The notes: a model not told the origin generated them from the letters alone. Shown: positions 46,430 to 58,964, numbered from the stretch's first letter. The stretch: DNA of 64,000 bases from Physella acuta (GCF_028476545.1 NW_026731830.1:113501-177500), one strand, 5' to 3'. Numbers and translations: made by a program.

Positions 46430-47985
46430 ATTTATATGTTTTATTTTTATTTGGAAAAGTGTTAAAAATCTATTCTCGCAAAGATATGTAGACACAATAG
46501 GAACTAAAACACGAAAGGCAATCAATTTCACGTTTGGGTATAAATGGTGCGTACTACACAAAAATGTGAATAGTTTTTTATATGACGCGGAGTCATTCCG
46601 GAGTGATTCCGCAAACTTAAGAATTCATCTTGTAATTTATCGGGAACGTTGACAACATAAAGGGACGCAGAGAATGGGTTACGTGTCAGTGCAGTTTCCC
46701 CTTCTTTCAGCTCAGACAAAGTAACGCCGCGGTCCGTTTTCTCCTGTTTCATTTTTTTATTTATCTCAGAATCAGATTCATCTACCACACTGCAGAGTTT
46801 CTCAAACATGGTAATATTTCCAAGATTTATTTTTCTTCGCCAATTTTGCAGCTTTGATATAAATATCCCTAGATTATCATGAAAATAGATAATATTCGTT
46901 CATTTTGTATGTTGATGTTCGAATAGATCTGCTAGGTATGATATTCTCTACAACCACACCGTGTCGTTAAAGCTCTTGTTTCCCTTGAACTTTAAAAAAT
47001 AAATTGATTTTATCTTTCAATTAAAAAAGAACACAGCGTACTTCAATGTCTATGCACAGTTCTTTAAACAGACAAGTGTTTAGGGAGGGCTACAGATTTA
47101 ATATAATGTTCGACTTTTATTAGCAATGGAGTCGGAAGAGTCTTGCTGGCGAGGGCATACCGGTGAATCATGCAGTGGATTCTCCTTGGCTGGGAGCTAT
47201 ATCTTTTACTGTTTTCTGTAAGCCAGATTTTGACCCAAACATAGCGTGTTCATCATCGATACAAACCCCTACAGTCGCTTTCCATATTAATCATCCAGTT
47301 TCAAAATAACGTATTTATTTGCTCCATAATATCTTCACAAAATAGCAACTCTTCTTTGCTATCATCGGAATACATATATTTCAAAAAGACAAGCAACAAT
47401 TGTATGTTGATTATACAACTTGAAACAATGGTGAAAGCTTAATTTCATTCTAAATTTGTCCTTTAACATCTACGTACATGTCTGCTATAAGCCTCTGAAT
47501 AGTGTTATAAGACCAAGCTATTTGTTGCATCTTTACTGCACTGGAATCCCCAAGAAAAAATTTCACTTTCTTCCACGTACATGGTTTGATGAGATTGTGT
47601 TGTTTTTGCCTAGCAATTTCTAATGCGACTTCATTTTACGCTTGCGCTAATGCTGTGTTTCCTTGAAAAGGGCTTCGTGTTCGATTAAGTCCCTGAAGTT
47701 TGCAACTAGCTTCATTTCGAGGAAAGAACTCCATATCTTTTTTGGTGTCTTCCGAATGACTCGTCTCAAAACGAAGTTAAAGTTTTGAAGGTTTCATAGA
47801 CTCATGACTGAGTAAAACTTTGCACAGTAGGCATTGTTTTTCTCTATTTCATTTCCTGTGATGTTAGGAAAGCCGAATTTCAGATATTCTTCTAAATATA
47901 TAATTATTTTTCATTGCTAGGGTTTAGCCTTCCTATAAAAGGGGATCTTCACGTGAGGGGCCGCGATCCCCAGTTTTGGAAACCA
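46430..47985 (-). pseudogene. hAT transposon remnant, ZBED5-like (module E copy 3)
   Basis: Minus-strand frames at 46,528-46,809 read KLCSVVDESDSEINKKMK and GVTLSELKEGETALTRNPFS; LCENRFLTL at 46,450-46,480. N-terminal BED finger region is near 47,770-47,850. Several frameshifts. Terminus at about 47,950-47,985 (ggggccgcgatccccag). Confidence 0.75.
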
Positions 47986-48939
47986 TGTTCTAAAACATAA
48001 TGATTTGATTAATAAAAATAAATTATAAACAAATATATTGTTATTAAACAATTATTTTCGCATATACGAACGAATATTAGGGTACAACATTTTTATTATA
48101 GAGAAATAAAAACTCTTTATTTAACATGTCTCTAATGTAAACTAGAATTTAAAATAAACTATTTTTTAAAAATATTTTATAAATTAGTTAATTTTTTTTT
48201 ACTCTACCTATATTTTATATACAATTTTGTAATACATTTTTTAATATTGTATTTTAATACTGAATTTTCCGAGTTTTTTTTTGTTATAATATCGGTTTTT
48301 TTACTTAACTCCCTTGAAAACTATTTCATTTGTAACATCAACATGGGAGTTAATTAAGTGTAACATAAGTTTGGAAATTTATAAAACAGCAAGACAGGGT
48401 CAATTTTATAATGTACACTTAATACACTTACTAACTAAGGGCCAGTGGTGGAACTACATTGACTCTAGAACCCTAAATCCATTTTAAAACTTTAGAAATA
48501 ACATTAAATTATTATAAAGGAGCCTTAAAAGCTACTTGAATAATTTCAATCGTATATTTCATATTTTAAGAAATAAAGTTATTAAAATTCATTATTTACT
48601 AATCTAATACTTGTTATATATATTAAACGAAAAATATTTTATTTATTAACTTAATGTTGTGTCATAATGAATGTGTCATTAGTAAATATAGTGGGGGGGG
48701 GGGGGCAATTGTGGAGTCTGGTCGATTCGGGTTTTGTCGTACATGTCGAAACTGTAAGTGTATTGTCCGTCGGTTTTTCGTTGATTTTCCAGCGTGGTAA
48801 CATCAAAGTCAGTTGACCTAAAAAAAACACGTGTCAGCCTTTCCCTAATTGCGTAATAGAACGGACTTAATGCTAATCAACTGCCTAATTACGTGGCCCT
48901 TAGTTTTCTTCATAGACTGAAGGGTGGGGTAGTCTAGAT
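47986..48939. repeat. Module F, copy 3, with hairpin
   Basis: Hairpin halves ttaactccc (48,305-48,313) and gggagttaa (48,345-48,353). G run at 48,692-48,704. Confidence 0.6.
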
Positions 48940-50214
48940 AACGGGTCGGCAACCTGCGGTTCGCGAGCCGCATGCGGCTCTTTTGACGTCGAAATGCGGC
49001 TCTCCAGTTCCATGCACAAAGATTTATAGTTATATCTTTTTATTTTCAAAAACTTATTATAATATTATAAAGAAAACCAACTTTAAACGGCATAAAAACA
49101 CTCATCAGAGAACAGAGGGATTAGGTGAGGTAGAAAGTACAGGGACAGCTGACAGCCGCTTGGGCACCAGGCCCAGCCACACGGCCGTGCTCTGACCACC
49201 ACAGTTCTATTCTTACCAATGCCAAAAAAGCCGACTTTTTCGAATATCGTCAGATGGGGAATGTTATTTTATACAAAATATGTTTCTCTATCTGTCAGTA
49301 TGCATACATTTGATCTGAGTAACGTAGTTTTTTAGTTATTAGCTCCCTACGTTTGAGCTGAGCACTGGACAAATTTTACCCTGGGCTATGTGGGATGAAA
49401 GATAAGCCCTGTAAGAACCGAAGGCCAGAAGCGACCGATACGGTAATCAAACCGATACACAAGCCAGTTAGCTGGTGGTGTCGAAAAGAAAGAAAAGTAA
49501 CAGTTATTTGCTTCTAAAGTGGATTGGGATCGGCATATAGTTATATTATTTGATTAAGAATTGTATCATAGAAGATTTAGCTAAAATACTTTAATATGTC
49601 TTGTACGAATTTTTAGTATGTTTTTTTTAAGTATAAATACATTTTTATTTTTAAAGCTATTTATTTAAAATCAAAAATCAAATTTATATATATCTAATCC
49701 TAATCAAATACCAACATCTATATATATATATAATACTCTTCAGGGAGCCGTTAGAAAATAAGCTGCAAGCGCGCCTAACAGTCCCCTCTCTTCCTCTCTA
49801 TCGCTACCACCCCCACCCCCTCACATGGTCTGGTGAGCTGTGGTTCACGCTGTTTACATTTGACAATCATAGAGACGAGTTTGGTGACGGCTTTTAGGGG
49901 CAGATAATTTAGTTTGAATCGATTTTAAACTTAGAGGAGGTAACTAAGAGGAGGCTGCTTTCACGTGGGGAGGGGGGGGGGGAAGGGGGGGGGTTAGTGT
50001 TTTTAAGCAAATATATTCAGTGGCAGCATTGGTACTGCCGAATTCACAAATTATACATTACTGAAAAGTAGAAAAAAAAGAACTAATTAGCAGCGTATGA
50101 TACGCAGCGGGTCGGCTCTTATTGATATAAAAATGTTAGTGGCTCTTTAAAAACTGGAAACTTTTGTAAATTGTAACTTTTGGCTCTTCCGGCTTAAAAG
50201 GCTGTCGACCCCTG
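48940..50214 (+). mobile_element. hAT MITE with perfect 8-bp duplication, carrying a nested Helitron-like element
   Basis: Flanked by gtctagat at 48,932-48,939 and 50,215-50,222. Ends acgggtcggcaacctgcgg and gctgtcgacccctg. Without the nested 49,717-50,119 element it is about 870 bp, like the 33.8 kb copy. Confidence 0.85.
49717..50119 (+). mobile_element. Helitron-like nonautonomous element
   Basis: Begins tctatatatatataatactc after A, ends with a hairpin region (gcagcgtatgatacgcagc) then gggtcggctct before T. The uninterrupted MITE sequence (reverse complement of about 52,015-52,045) shows insertion between A and T with no target duplication. TC start, A|T target and 3' hairpin are the Helitron signature; the expected CTRR end is not clear (ggctcgt in most copies), so the family is inferred. 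G runs near 49,972-49,992. Confidence 0.6.
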
Positions 50215-50311
50215 GTCTAGATATATGTTTTCCTCATTCCAACGTGTCTTGTATGATCAAATAGCAACGAGATGCATGCTTGTGTATCACTGCCGGTGTG
50301 TTGGTTTTGTG

Positions 50312-50818
<507 letters not shown>

Positions 50819-50861
50819 CCACAAACATGTTTATGTCATTAGTATGATCTTTGAATATGAT

Positions 50862-50968
<107 letters not shown>

Positions 50969-51124
50969 ATTAAAATAAATAGCTTTAAATATATGAAATA
51001 ATCTCATTTGTTTTTGTGTTGAAAGTGTCTACTATAAACATCAGAGTACTTGCATTTGTTTTGAATTGCTCAAATCTCCCAGTGAACCCATCCTTCATTT
51101 TGTTTATAGTAATGCTGAAGTGAT
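50969..51124. other. Unassigned short interval
   Basis: No feature recognised. Confidence 0.3.
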
Positions 51125-51350
51125 TCATGTTAATAGTAGCATTGGTTTCATTACAATAATTTTTTTCCCAGATTTTTCGTAATTAAGTAATTTACCGCTC
51201 ACCATGTCTTTATAAAAATAGTATTTGTTTTCGAAAAAAAACATTACTTGAAGCAAGGCAAATGCTGGGTTTTCCTTTCCTTTCAGTTTTACATTTAGCT
51301 CGTTTAGTTTCTTTATGATATCCACCACGAAGTTGAGTCTGTCATTTCAG
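51125..51350 (-). pseudogene. hAT transposase fragment (minus strand)
   Basis: Frame [20 protein letters not shown] then KGKENPAFALLQ, the same segment as 7,725-7,880 but longer at its N-terminal side. Continues FFENKYYFYKDM before degrading. Confidence 0.6.
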
Positions 51351-51497
51351 AATGGACAATTTAATAAGAAGTTCATTGAAATATTGAGAAATTAAATAGT
51401 TTAATAGAATATCTTTATTATTAAATCGTTCATTGCCGAGTGATGCAGCACAATATTTGTATGAGTTTTAAAAATAAAATAAGATAATTATAAATAA
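51351..51497. other. Unassigned AT-rich interval
   Basis: No feature recognised. Confidence 0.3.
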
Positions 51498-51856
51498 CGA
51501 GCCGGCCCGCGGCATAACATACGCCGCTATTTAGTTGTTGTTTTTTCTACTCTTTAGTAATTCATAATTTGTGAATTCGACAGTACCAACGCTGACACTG
51601 AAAATATTTCTTTAAAACACTATAAGTAGCTCGTTAAGGACCATACCCCCCCCTTCCTCCCCCCCCCCCCCCCCAACGTTTAAAATCGTTTCAAACTAAA
51701 TTATCTGCCCCTAATAGCCGTCACTAAACCCAACTCCACGAAGGTAAACATAGCGTGAACCACATCTCACAAAGACCATGTAGGGGTGGGGATGGTAGGG
51801 AGCGCGTTTACAGCTTGTTTTCTAGCGTCTCCCAGAAGAGAATTATATATATAGAT
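51498..51856 (-). mobile_element. Helitron-like nonautonomous element
   Basis: cgagccggcccgcggcataa hairpin end on the left, agaattatatatatagat 5' end on the right; C run near 51,659-51,674. About 360 bp. Confidence 0.6.
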
Positions 51857-51934
51857 AGTGCATGGCGATGAAGAGCCGCAACTTGACATCAGGGGAGCCA
51901 CATGCGGCTCGAGAGCCGCAGGTTGCCGACTCTG
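51857..51934 (-). mobile_element. hAT MITE fragment
   Basis: gagagccgcaggttgccgac and tctg end of the CAGGGGTCGGCAAC family, abutting the octamer acctacac that also flanks the next MITE. Confidence 0.6.
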
Positions 51935-52559
51935 ACCTACACCAGGGGTCGGCAACCTTTTGAGACAAAAGAGCCAAAGTTTAAATTTACACAATTTCCC
52001 AGTTTTTAAAGAGCCACTAACATTATTTTTCCAATATTCTGGTATTTGATTAGAATTAAGTAAATAATTTTGTTTATTTGAAATAAATACAGTTAAATAT
52101 GAACTAATATTAATTTATAGAAAAACATGTTTCGCACAAAAAAAAGTGTTTTAGCTAGCTCTGCTATGATTAAGTTAGTTATCAAATAATATAACTATAG
52201 GACAATCCCAATCCACTAGCTTTAGAAGCCAACAACTTTGTTTTTCTTTCTTTACGGACACCACTGGCTCAGGAGGTGTCTCCCATAGCCAAGCCCTCAA
52301 CTCTGACTAACTGGCTTAGATATAGGTTTGATAACTGAATCGGTCGCTTCTATCCTTCGGTTCTCACAGTGCTTATCTTCCACCTTAATTGTTCCCCACA
52401 GTCCAGTACCTGGCTCCACCGTAAGATACTAATAACTAAAATACTTCGGTAGAGGGATGTATTCTGAATAAAATAACATTCCCCACTTAAAGATATTCGT
52501 AAAAGTCGCCAAGAATGGAATAGTCGACACGGGGCTGGCTACAGCACGGCTGTGGGTTT

Positions 52560-52751
52560 CAGAAGCGTAGCGACCCTTCCCGGCGCCCGGGGACAAACTT
52601 TCGAATTGCACCCTCCCCCTCTCAAACTTTCGATTTGCACCCAACCTCAAACTTTCGATTTGTTTTCCCAACCCATTTTGGCGTCCCCTGAGGTTTGCGC
52701 CCGGGGACATATGGCCCCCGCCACCCCCCACCCCCCCTCGCTACGCTTCTG
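52560..52751. mobile_element. MITE with CAGAAGCGTAGCGA ends, nested
   Basis: Same family as 21,565-21,830: cagaagcgtagcgacccttc on the left and ctcgctacgcttctg on the right. Flanks share only tgggt, so the duplication is uncertain. Confidence 0.6.
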
Positions 52752-52830
52752 TGGGTCTAAGCGGCTCTCAGGTCTCCATTCACTTTCTACCATACCTATT
52801 CTCACTGTTCTCTAATGAGTTTTTTAACCC

Positions 52831-52922
52831 TATTTAAAATATATTTAAAATATATTTAAAATATATTTAAAATATATTTATAACATATTTAAAATATATT
52901 TAAAATATATTTAAAATATTTT
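52831..52922 (+). repeat. 11-bp tandem tract (tttaaaatata)
   Basis: About eight units with one variant. Confidence 0.8.
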
Positions 52923-53048
52923 TATGAGTTTTGAAAATGAAATAATACAATCATTAATCATTGTGCATGGAACTCGAGAGCCGCACCTTGACATCAAGAG
53001 AGCCGCATGCGGCTCGCGAGCCGCAGGTTGCCGACCCCTGACCTACAC

Positions 53049-53418
53049 CAAATGACTAACACAATGTATGAAAAAATATTATTCTCAAGATGGAAACATT
53101 AAATTACTCACTGTACACAGTTAACTCCCATATAAAAGACAATGATAAAACAAAGGCCTGTAAGGGGAATTAATTTACGATAAAATTGTTTAATCAATAA
53201 AATGTGTAATCCTATATAAATAATACAATGTAAAACAATTTGATTTAAAATGTTGTTTAAGTAAATAAAGTTCAAAACAGAAAATGGATATGTTTTTAAT
53301 TTTACATAAATATCAGTATTACATATGTAATATTTCTTTTTTAAATCACTTTTAGAAAATTTGAACAACCTTTTGATTACTCAAATACAGACTGTTAATT
53401 TATTGTGTGTCCTTAACA

Positions 53419-53420
<2 letters not shown>
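53049..53420. repeat. Module I, copy
   Basis: gttaactcccatataaaag near 53,120 and aggggaattaatttacg near 53,162; matches 56,240-56,520. The minus-strand frame across it is not a recognised protein. Confidence 0.55.
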
Positions 53421-53457
<37 letters not shown>

Positions 53458-53802
53458 CCCTCCACACAGTCTACTCCACTCGAGCAAGGACCTCACTGTG
53501 CTAATAGGTCGCTTTTTATTACATGAAAATTACATGAAATAGCATACAATGTACAATCAATTTCACGTCTTGATTCTTGTTTCTTTCTGTCTTTACTTTC
53601 TTGCCTTTAGACTTCAGTTTCTTTCTTCAATCTGCTTTTCCGTCTTGATTCTTGTTACTTCCTGTTTCAAAATGTCTTTACTTTCCTTCATTTTATCTTT
53701 TCTTGCCTTTCAGTATCTTCAATGATTTTGCTTATTTATTTTCTCCTTTTATTTTGCTTCTTTATTTTCTCTTTATCATTTCTTTTATTGATTCCTATAG
53801 AG

Positions 53803-54104
53803 CAGGGGTTCCCAACCCCGTGCCCGCGGGCGCCATGGCGCCCGCCGAACGATTCGTATGTGCCCGCCTCTCACTATTCGACAGAGACAGAATTTTGTTC
53901 ATAAACATTATTGAAAGGTTGAAGGGGATGGAAATCGAAAGTCTGAGGGGGGGGGGGGGGTGCATATCGAAAGTTTTGTCCCCGGGTGACGGGAAGGGTC
54001 GCTACGCCTCTGGAAGGAGTTTGTCGATTTAAAATAGGTGGTGCCCGCCACCCTACCGATATTTTAGAATGTGCTCTAGAGTAAAAAAGGGTTGGGAACC
54101 CCTG
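53803..54104. mobile_element. hAT MITE, CAGGGGTTCCCAACCC family
   Basis: Perfect 16-bp ends (caggggttcccaaccc and its complement), 302 bp, target duplication ctatagag at 53,795-53,802 and 54,105-54,112. A partial CAGAGGCGTAGCGA-family piece lies inside at 53,925-54,012. Confidence 0.9.
53925..54012. mobile_element. Partial MITE nested inside another
   Basis: G run then tgtccccgggtgacgggaag and tcgctacgcctctg; only the right end of the 21,565-type family. Confidence 0.55.
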
Positions 54105-54172
54105 CTATAGAGCTTTGAGTATAGGTTCAATGGTGTCGGGACGGAGCATCCTACCTAAGATTGCTCCTAGGA

Positions 54173-54380
54173 CAGGGGTCGGCAACCTGCGGCTCGCGAG
54201 CCGCATGCGGCTCTTTTGATATCAAGATGCGGCTCTCCAGCTCCTTGAACAAATACTAATAATCTTAATAAAAAAATAAAATATTTGAAATTTAAAAAAT
54301 GTTGGTAGCTCTTTAAAACCAGGGAAATTTTGAAATTATTAACTTTTGGCTCTTCCGCTTCAAAGGGTTGCCGACCCCTG
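54173..54380 (+). mobile_element. Short hAT MITE (CAGGGGTCGGCAAC family)
   Basis: 208 bp with ends caggggtcggcaacctg and ggttgccgacccctg and the palindrome gagccgcatgcggctc. Target duplication tcctagga at 54,165-54,172 and 54,381-54,388. Confidence 0.92.
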
Positions 54381-54595
54381 TCCTAGGAAGGCGTCGTCTA
54401 GCTGAAAAGAATTGATTATTGGCCACTCGTACATTGGAGCCACCATAGTACAAGTGCTGGGTGACTCTTCTAGAGAGCTATGTGCAATCGAGGGATGTGT
54501 GGGCGCAGCACCACACGATCTTTTGCATTCGATGCCTCGATGACCAGCTTCTCAACCCGGGCAGCCAGGGGCTGGCGGCGGGGTTGGCTGCCGAC

Positions 54596-55845
54596 CAAAT
54601 AAAACGATCAAAATAACAAATGTTTCCCCATAATAGTTGCAGCCCATTGCATAAACAACGTCACAATTTCAATTATAGGAAAATAAAATTTATTTTTTTA
54701 AAGTGCCGTAAAAATACACTGCCTCAGAATGTAAATAGCATTTTTATATTTCAAGTACTTATTTAATTATTTATTGTACAAACTTGAATTGTTTACACGT
54801 TATTTATGCATTTTTAAATATTTTCTTTGACAGTGAATGTTTTGAGTTTCTGTTTGTTATAAAATGATGTTCTTTTAGTTAACTCCCTTGAGCATAATTT
54901 TTGTTGTTGTAACATAAACATGGGATTTAATAAAGTGTAATATAAGTTTGGTAATTTATAAACGGCAATACACGGCAATTTTCATACTATATTTTCAATA
55001 CACTTAATAAATCAGACCTAGTGGTGTACTACACTGACTCTAGAACCCCTAAAACTATTTTAAAACTCTAGGAAACACATTTAAATTATTTTTAAGGGGC
55101 CTATAAAGCTACTTGAATAATAAACAATAAAATGATAAAACAATGTTTATTTACTAATGTAAGACTAGTACTAGTAATCATCTGTACACGAGTACACATT
55201 TTCAATAAAACAATAACTATATCACATGACGACTTTTAAGGACCTTCAGTTAATTATAGTACGCGCTGTGAAATAGTGTGTTGCATTTAATTAAAAAGAT
55301 AATGTAACTTGTTTAAAAAAAAACTTTCTGCATAACCATACGATAATTAAATATCATTAATTGCATTCAAATTAAAAACGTAGAACGGGTTTCTGTCAGG
55401 AAAGTATAACAACCTGAATTTAACCTAGCTAATGACAAAATTTAGTGTCGACCTACACTTAAACAAGATATATAACATGTACATGAAACAGATTTAACCA
55501 GATTTAACCATGAAACTATACCTACATATTCCCGTCTCGCTATTGGATGTTATTTGAATGGTCAGTGAATGTGTACCCTATTAATGTTCGAATTGTAAAA
55601 GTTTGAATGTAACACAAACTAATGTCTTATATAATCTAACTACACCTGTTATAGAATGTCACGCTATCCAAACTATGCGCAGGGAAGTTTATGAATACAT
55701 TTATTTTAAACCTAATAGTATTTGTTAATTTATTAATTTTGTAAATAAAGTTACTTCAATTATTTTTGTATATCTTTTGTAATGAATCTGCCAAAATAAT
55801 GCCATTCTTAAGAGAAAAAAAAACATAATTTTACCATTCAGAAAG
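54596..55845. repeat. Modules F and G, copy 4
   Basis: Hairpin (ttaactcccttg near 54,879; aacatgggatttaa near 54,920, one half mutated). Direct counterpart of 10,100-11,375 and reverse complement of 25,540-26,700. Confidence 0.6.
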
Positions 55846-56560
55846 GTGATCTAGATAAATGTTACAAATTAACAAAAAACTACCACCTCTCCTCTACCCA
55901 TATATTAGTCGAATTGGAGTTCCCTTACGCCGTCTCACTGACCCACGGCTACCCCTCATGTGCTGTATATTTTAACTTAAATATTATTAACACAATGTTG
56001 GAACTGCAAACAGTAAGTTGTATTTAAATATTCAACAAAATTCGTTCACACACCAATATAAAGTATAATCCAATGAGCAATTCAACAATCCCGCTGCTGT
56101 CAGAAAATTACCAAAACTGTTCTGGCGAAACATAAGGCTATACGTTTCTAAGATAATTGAATCAATGAATCGCAACGATTATGTAATTAAATTGACGATG
56201 TATTAAAAATTTATAAATGGTCAAATTTCGACTGCACACAGTTAACTCCCATATATAAGTCAATGAAAAAACAAAGGCATATAAGGGGAATTAATTAAAA
56301 TTTAAATTGGCTAATTAATAAAATATGTAAGCCTATATAAAGAATACAATGTAGAACAATTTAAGTTAAGGTAATATTGCCTTTTAAAAATTTCAATAAA
56401 AAATATAATTCTTTAACTTTTGAATATATATCATAATTAAATACGTAATATTTATATTTTAAAATACTTTTAGAAAATTTGAACATTTTTTTAATAAGTT
56501 AAATACCGACTGTAAAGAATGTTAATAGGTCGCTCACAAATCGCATTGGTTACCGCAATT
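55846..56560. repeat. Modules H and I, copy 4
   Basis: Counterpart of 11,376-12,000; cagttaactcccatatataa near 56,239. Confidence 0.6.
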
Positions 56561-57623
56561 TGTCTGTTCAGTTGAACTTTTTAAAATTTGATATGAAATA
56601 CACGCTATAATTTATCAGTAACGGTTAAAGTAGTTGAATGATACAATTGACTTAAACATTTTCAGATTTAACTCTAACTCAACAACTACATGAAGAATGT
56701 CCAGCAAAGTGCAAGCTGCAATAAACTCGCCACATCAAGAGGAAGACAAAACCTCAATGAATATATTATCATAAATTAATTCATTAGCGACCAACATATT
56801 TTTTTCCCAAAATACACAGAGCTGAAACCTGGTACATTTCCTCGGGCTGTTTTGATGTCAGCACATTGTACAACACGACGAAAACACCGTCTATAAACAA
56901 TGCACTTCTCACTACATAAAAAAGACAAAACGAGACTCTTCGATGGGTCCCTCCAAATCTCATCAATGATACACTTATTCAAGCAGTAGGACTCCCCGTA
57001 AAAAAGAAACCACCCCTTCGTAAATTTTTCTCACCAACAACCGCAGCATCACTATCCACACTAACAAGCCAGCAACCATCCCACGTACATTAAACTATTA
57101 AAATAAAGCAGCAAATATTCTAATCGCAAACGAAATGAGGAGAAAATTGCGTAAAACCTGCTCTTCCATTTTGCACTGGACGAACCGTCACCATCTAACA
57201 CACCCAGCTATACAAAACATGGCATATCGACATCAATAACAACTGTGAACGTACCACCCACTCAAGGGAAATCACTCTCAGAAAAGACAACTACAACAGG
57301 AACAACAAGTGCATTGAAGTCAAACCTCATTGACGGCAGAGACACAACAGTTCAAATAACCATAGCAAACACATAAACCCCAGATGAAGCGGCTGCCTTA
57401 ATCACGCAACCAGATACGGTAAGAATTAAAAGCAGTCACTACAGTGAAACTGACATCATCTAACGAAATTGGCATCAACCAAATCCACTAACCCTCAGCA
57501 TAAATAATTGAGATCTGCAGGTTTTGTTACAACATATTTAGAAATAACCGCGACTTCGTAACAAAAAAAAAATAAAGCAAATTCAAAAAGAACAAGATAC
57601 ACAGACTAATTTGTTGTCATCTC
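56561..57623 (+). mobile_element. LINE-like remnant, module J copy 3, ORF1-like part
   Basis: Counterpart of 12,001-13,110, with gacggcagagacacaacag near 57,331 encoding the GRDTTV stretch. Degenerate. Confidence 0.45.
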
Positions 57624-57636
57624 TGTTTTCTGGTGT

Positions 57637-57895
57637 AAGTAAAGTAAAGTTTCCCTTTTCAAACCTGGCGGTCTATGGGGCAAGTGAAGTAGAGTTCACT
57701 TGTTTCTGTGACCTCGGCATATGAAGAGATAGTGTGGTCAGCACTATGCCCAGCCGCCTTTACTTTCCCTAACTTGAGTTAGGTACCCATCAGAGCTGGG
57801 TTGACTCAGGGACGGTCTACTGATTAAACCCGGATTCGAACTCGATACTTTCGGGTTAGTAGTCCAGCTCTCTACCGCTAGACCACTCCGTCCCA
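57637..57895 (-). mobile_element. tRNA-derived SINE with 13-bp duplication
   Basis: Minus orientation: tRNA head at the right (gacggagtgg complement near 57,890, B box near 57,838), body to the left. Target duplication tgttttctggtgt at 57,624-57,636 and 57,896-57,908. Copy 2 has the unoccupied site at 13,142-13,153. Confidence 0.88.
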
Positions 57896-57908
57896 TGTTT
57901 TCTGGTGT

Positions 57909-58470
57909 GACGTAGTAGTAATATTGGCCGCCATCGCCTACTTTATTGTACATTTCCACCCTGTGAAAATTCGGCACGTCCTTGTAAAAAAAAAGACATG
58001 CCGTGGTGCAAATTTAGCTCTTATGTATCACAATTTCTGTGTGCTTTATCACTTGATGCAGGAACATTTTAATTTGATTATATTTTTATGGTCATAATTT
58101 AGCGTTCGTCTAATAGTAGTAAGTTGTTAAGTTTCCACTAAGTGATACGATTTTGTTTGTAGTGTGTTAATTGTTAAGTGTTGCCTAGACTACTCTCTCA
58201 TCACTATATTGAAGAGTTTGAGATAGGTGTTCCACTCTGTTGATGTTCGTGTCAGTTGGGGCGTAAATTCTGTCTAGTCTGAATTCATAATTTTGCCTTC
58301 GTGGGTTGTCTGTCTATTGTATGGATAGCGTGTTCTGTAGATGTCGGCTAGTTTGAAGTGTGCTTTTTACGTTGATACTAAAAAGTTTGTCCGCGGCCAA
58401 TCGAATAACATTTTCTGTTCCTACAAAATTAGAATCCCCAGCTAAGATAATGTTATGTGTATATTTACTG
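57909..58470 (-). mobile_element. LINE endonuclease fragment, inverted part of module J copy 3
   Basis: Minus-strand frames as at 13,130-13,700: VPNFHRVEMYNKVGDGGQYY near 57,975-57,920, RLDRIYAP-type and GDSNFVGTENV regions near 58,270 and 58,440. Several breaks. Confidence 0.55.
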
Positions 58471-58544
58471 ATAAAACCATTAAACAAATTTGGAAAAATA
58501 TAACTTTCAGGATTTTCACACTTATGAAGTTAGTTTGTCATCAC

Positions 58545-58695
58545 TTTATAGGTCAGCCTCAATAAACTCAATGCACCAACTAAACTGGTACGAATTTACC
58601 GCTGTTAGAAAAAAACAGTTGCCCATGACACCAGTTAGAACAGTATAAATCACTAAGGATAATGTGACATTTTTTGGTTCTTGGTTCATCTTGGT
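58545..58695 (-). pseudogene. TMEM14: TMEM14-family pseudogene, truncated copy
   Basis: Minus-strand frame reads NQEPKNVTLSLVIYTVLTGV then MGNCFF, and in the next frame NSGKFVPV, a stop, LVGALSLL and LTYKVMTN. This covers the second half of the family only; the first half, present at 13,950-14,118, is lost where a TA-rich stretch begins at about 58,697. Confidence 0.65.
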
Positions 58696-58907
58696 TATAT
58701 ATATATATATAATGTAATATAAAATATACCAGAAAATGATAATAATTTTAATATTTATAGTGACTCTAGGCTCACACTGTCGACAGTGTAGCTTTGTTAT
58801 TGTATTGTGCATAGTTAAAACATAAACACGTTATGTTTATTTGTGTTTGTCAAAATAAAATAAAATATAGATTCTAATAGGTTTTATTTAATTTTATTTT
58901 TACTAAA

Positions 58908-58910
<3 letters not shown>

Positions 58911-58960
<50 letters not shown>
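58911..58960. repeat. T50 homopolymer between 10-bp direct repeats
   Basis: Flanked by tactaaaata at 58,901-58,910 and 58,961-58,970. Copy 2 near 14,280-14,300 has no such run. Confidence 0.8.

Positions 58961-58964
<4 letters not shown>

Larger units (their letters stand above)
51943..53040 (-). mobile_element. hAT MITE, full length with 8-bp duplication
   Basis: Starts caggggtcggcaacctttt, ends gttgccgacccctg; 1,098 bp. Target duplication acctacac at 51,935-51,942 and 53,041-53,048. It contains a nested MITE (52,560-52,751) and an 11-bp tandem tract (52,831-52,922). Confidence 0.88.
53421..54595 (-). pseudogene. Poly(A)-tailed retroposed transcript, parent unknown, split by two MITEs
   Basis: A 29-base T run at 53,421-53,449 is the poly(A) tail of a minus-strand transcript; an AATAAA lies at 53,520-53,515, rather far upstream. 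The body is GC-richer than its flanks near 54,400-54,590. Two minus-strand frames are locally open: PLAARVEKLVIEASNAKD with RPHIPRLHIAL, and FQLDDAFLGAILGRMLRPD ending ILKAL and a stop. The first faintly recalls the H2A histone fold (LAAVxEYL, GNAARD, IIPRHLQLA), but too weakly to assert. Two hAT MITEs interrupt it (53,803-54,104 and 54,173-54,380). Flanking target duplication not found. Confidence 0.45.

Noticed and set aside
54390-54590. Histone H2A pseudogene
   Set aside because: Only scattered residues agree and the downstream frame does not continue as H2A; left as an unidentified retrocopy.
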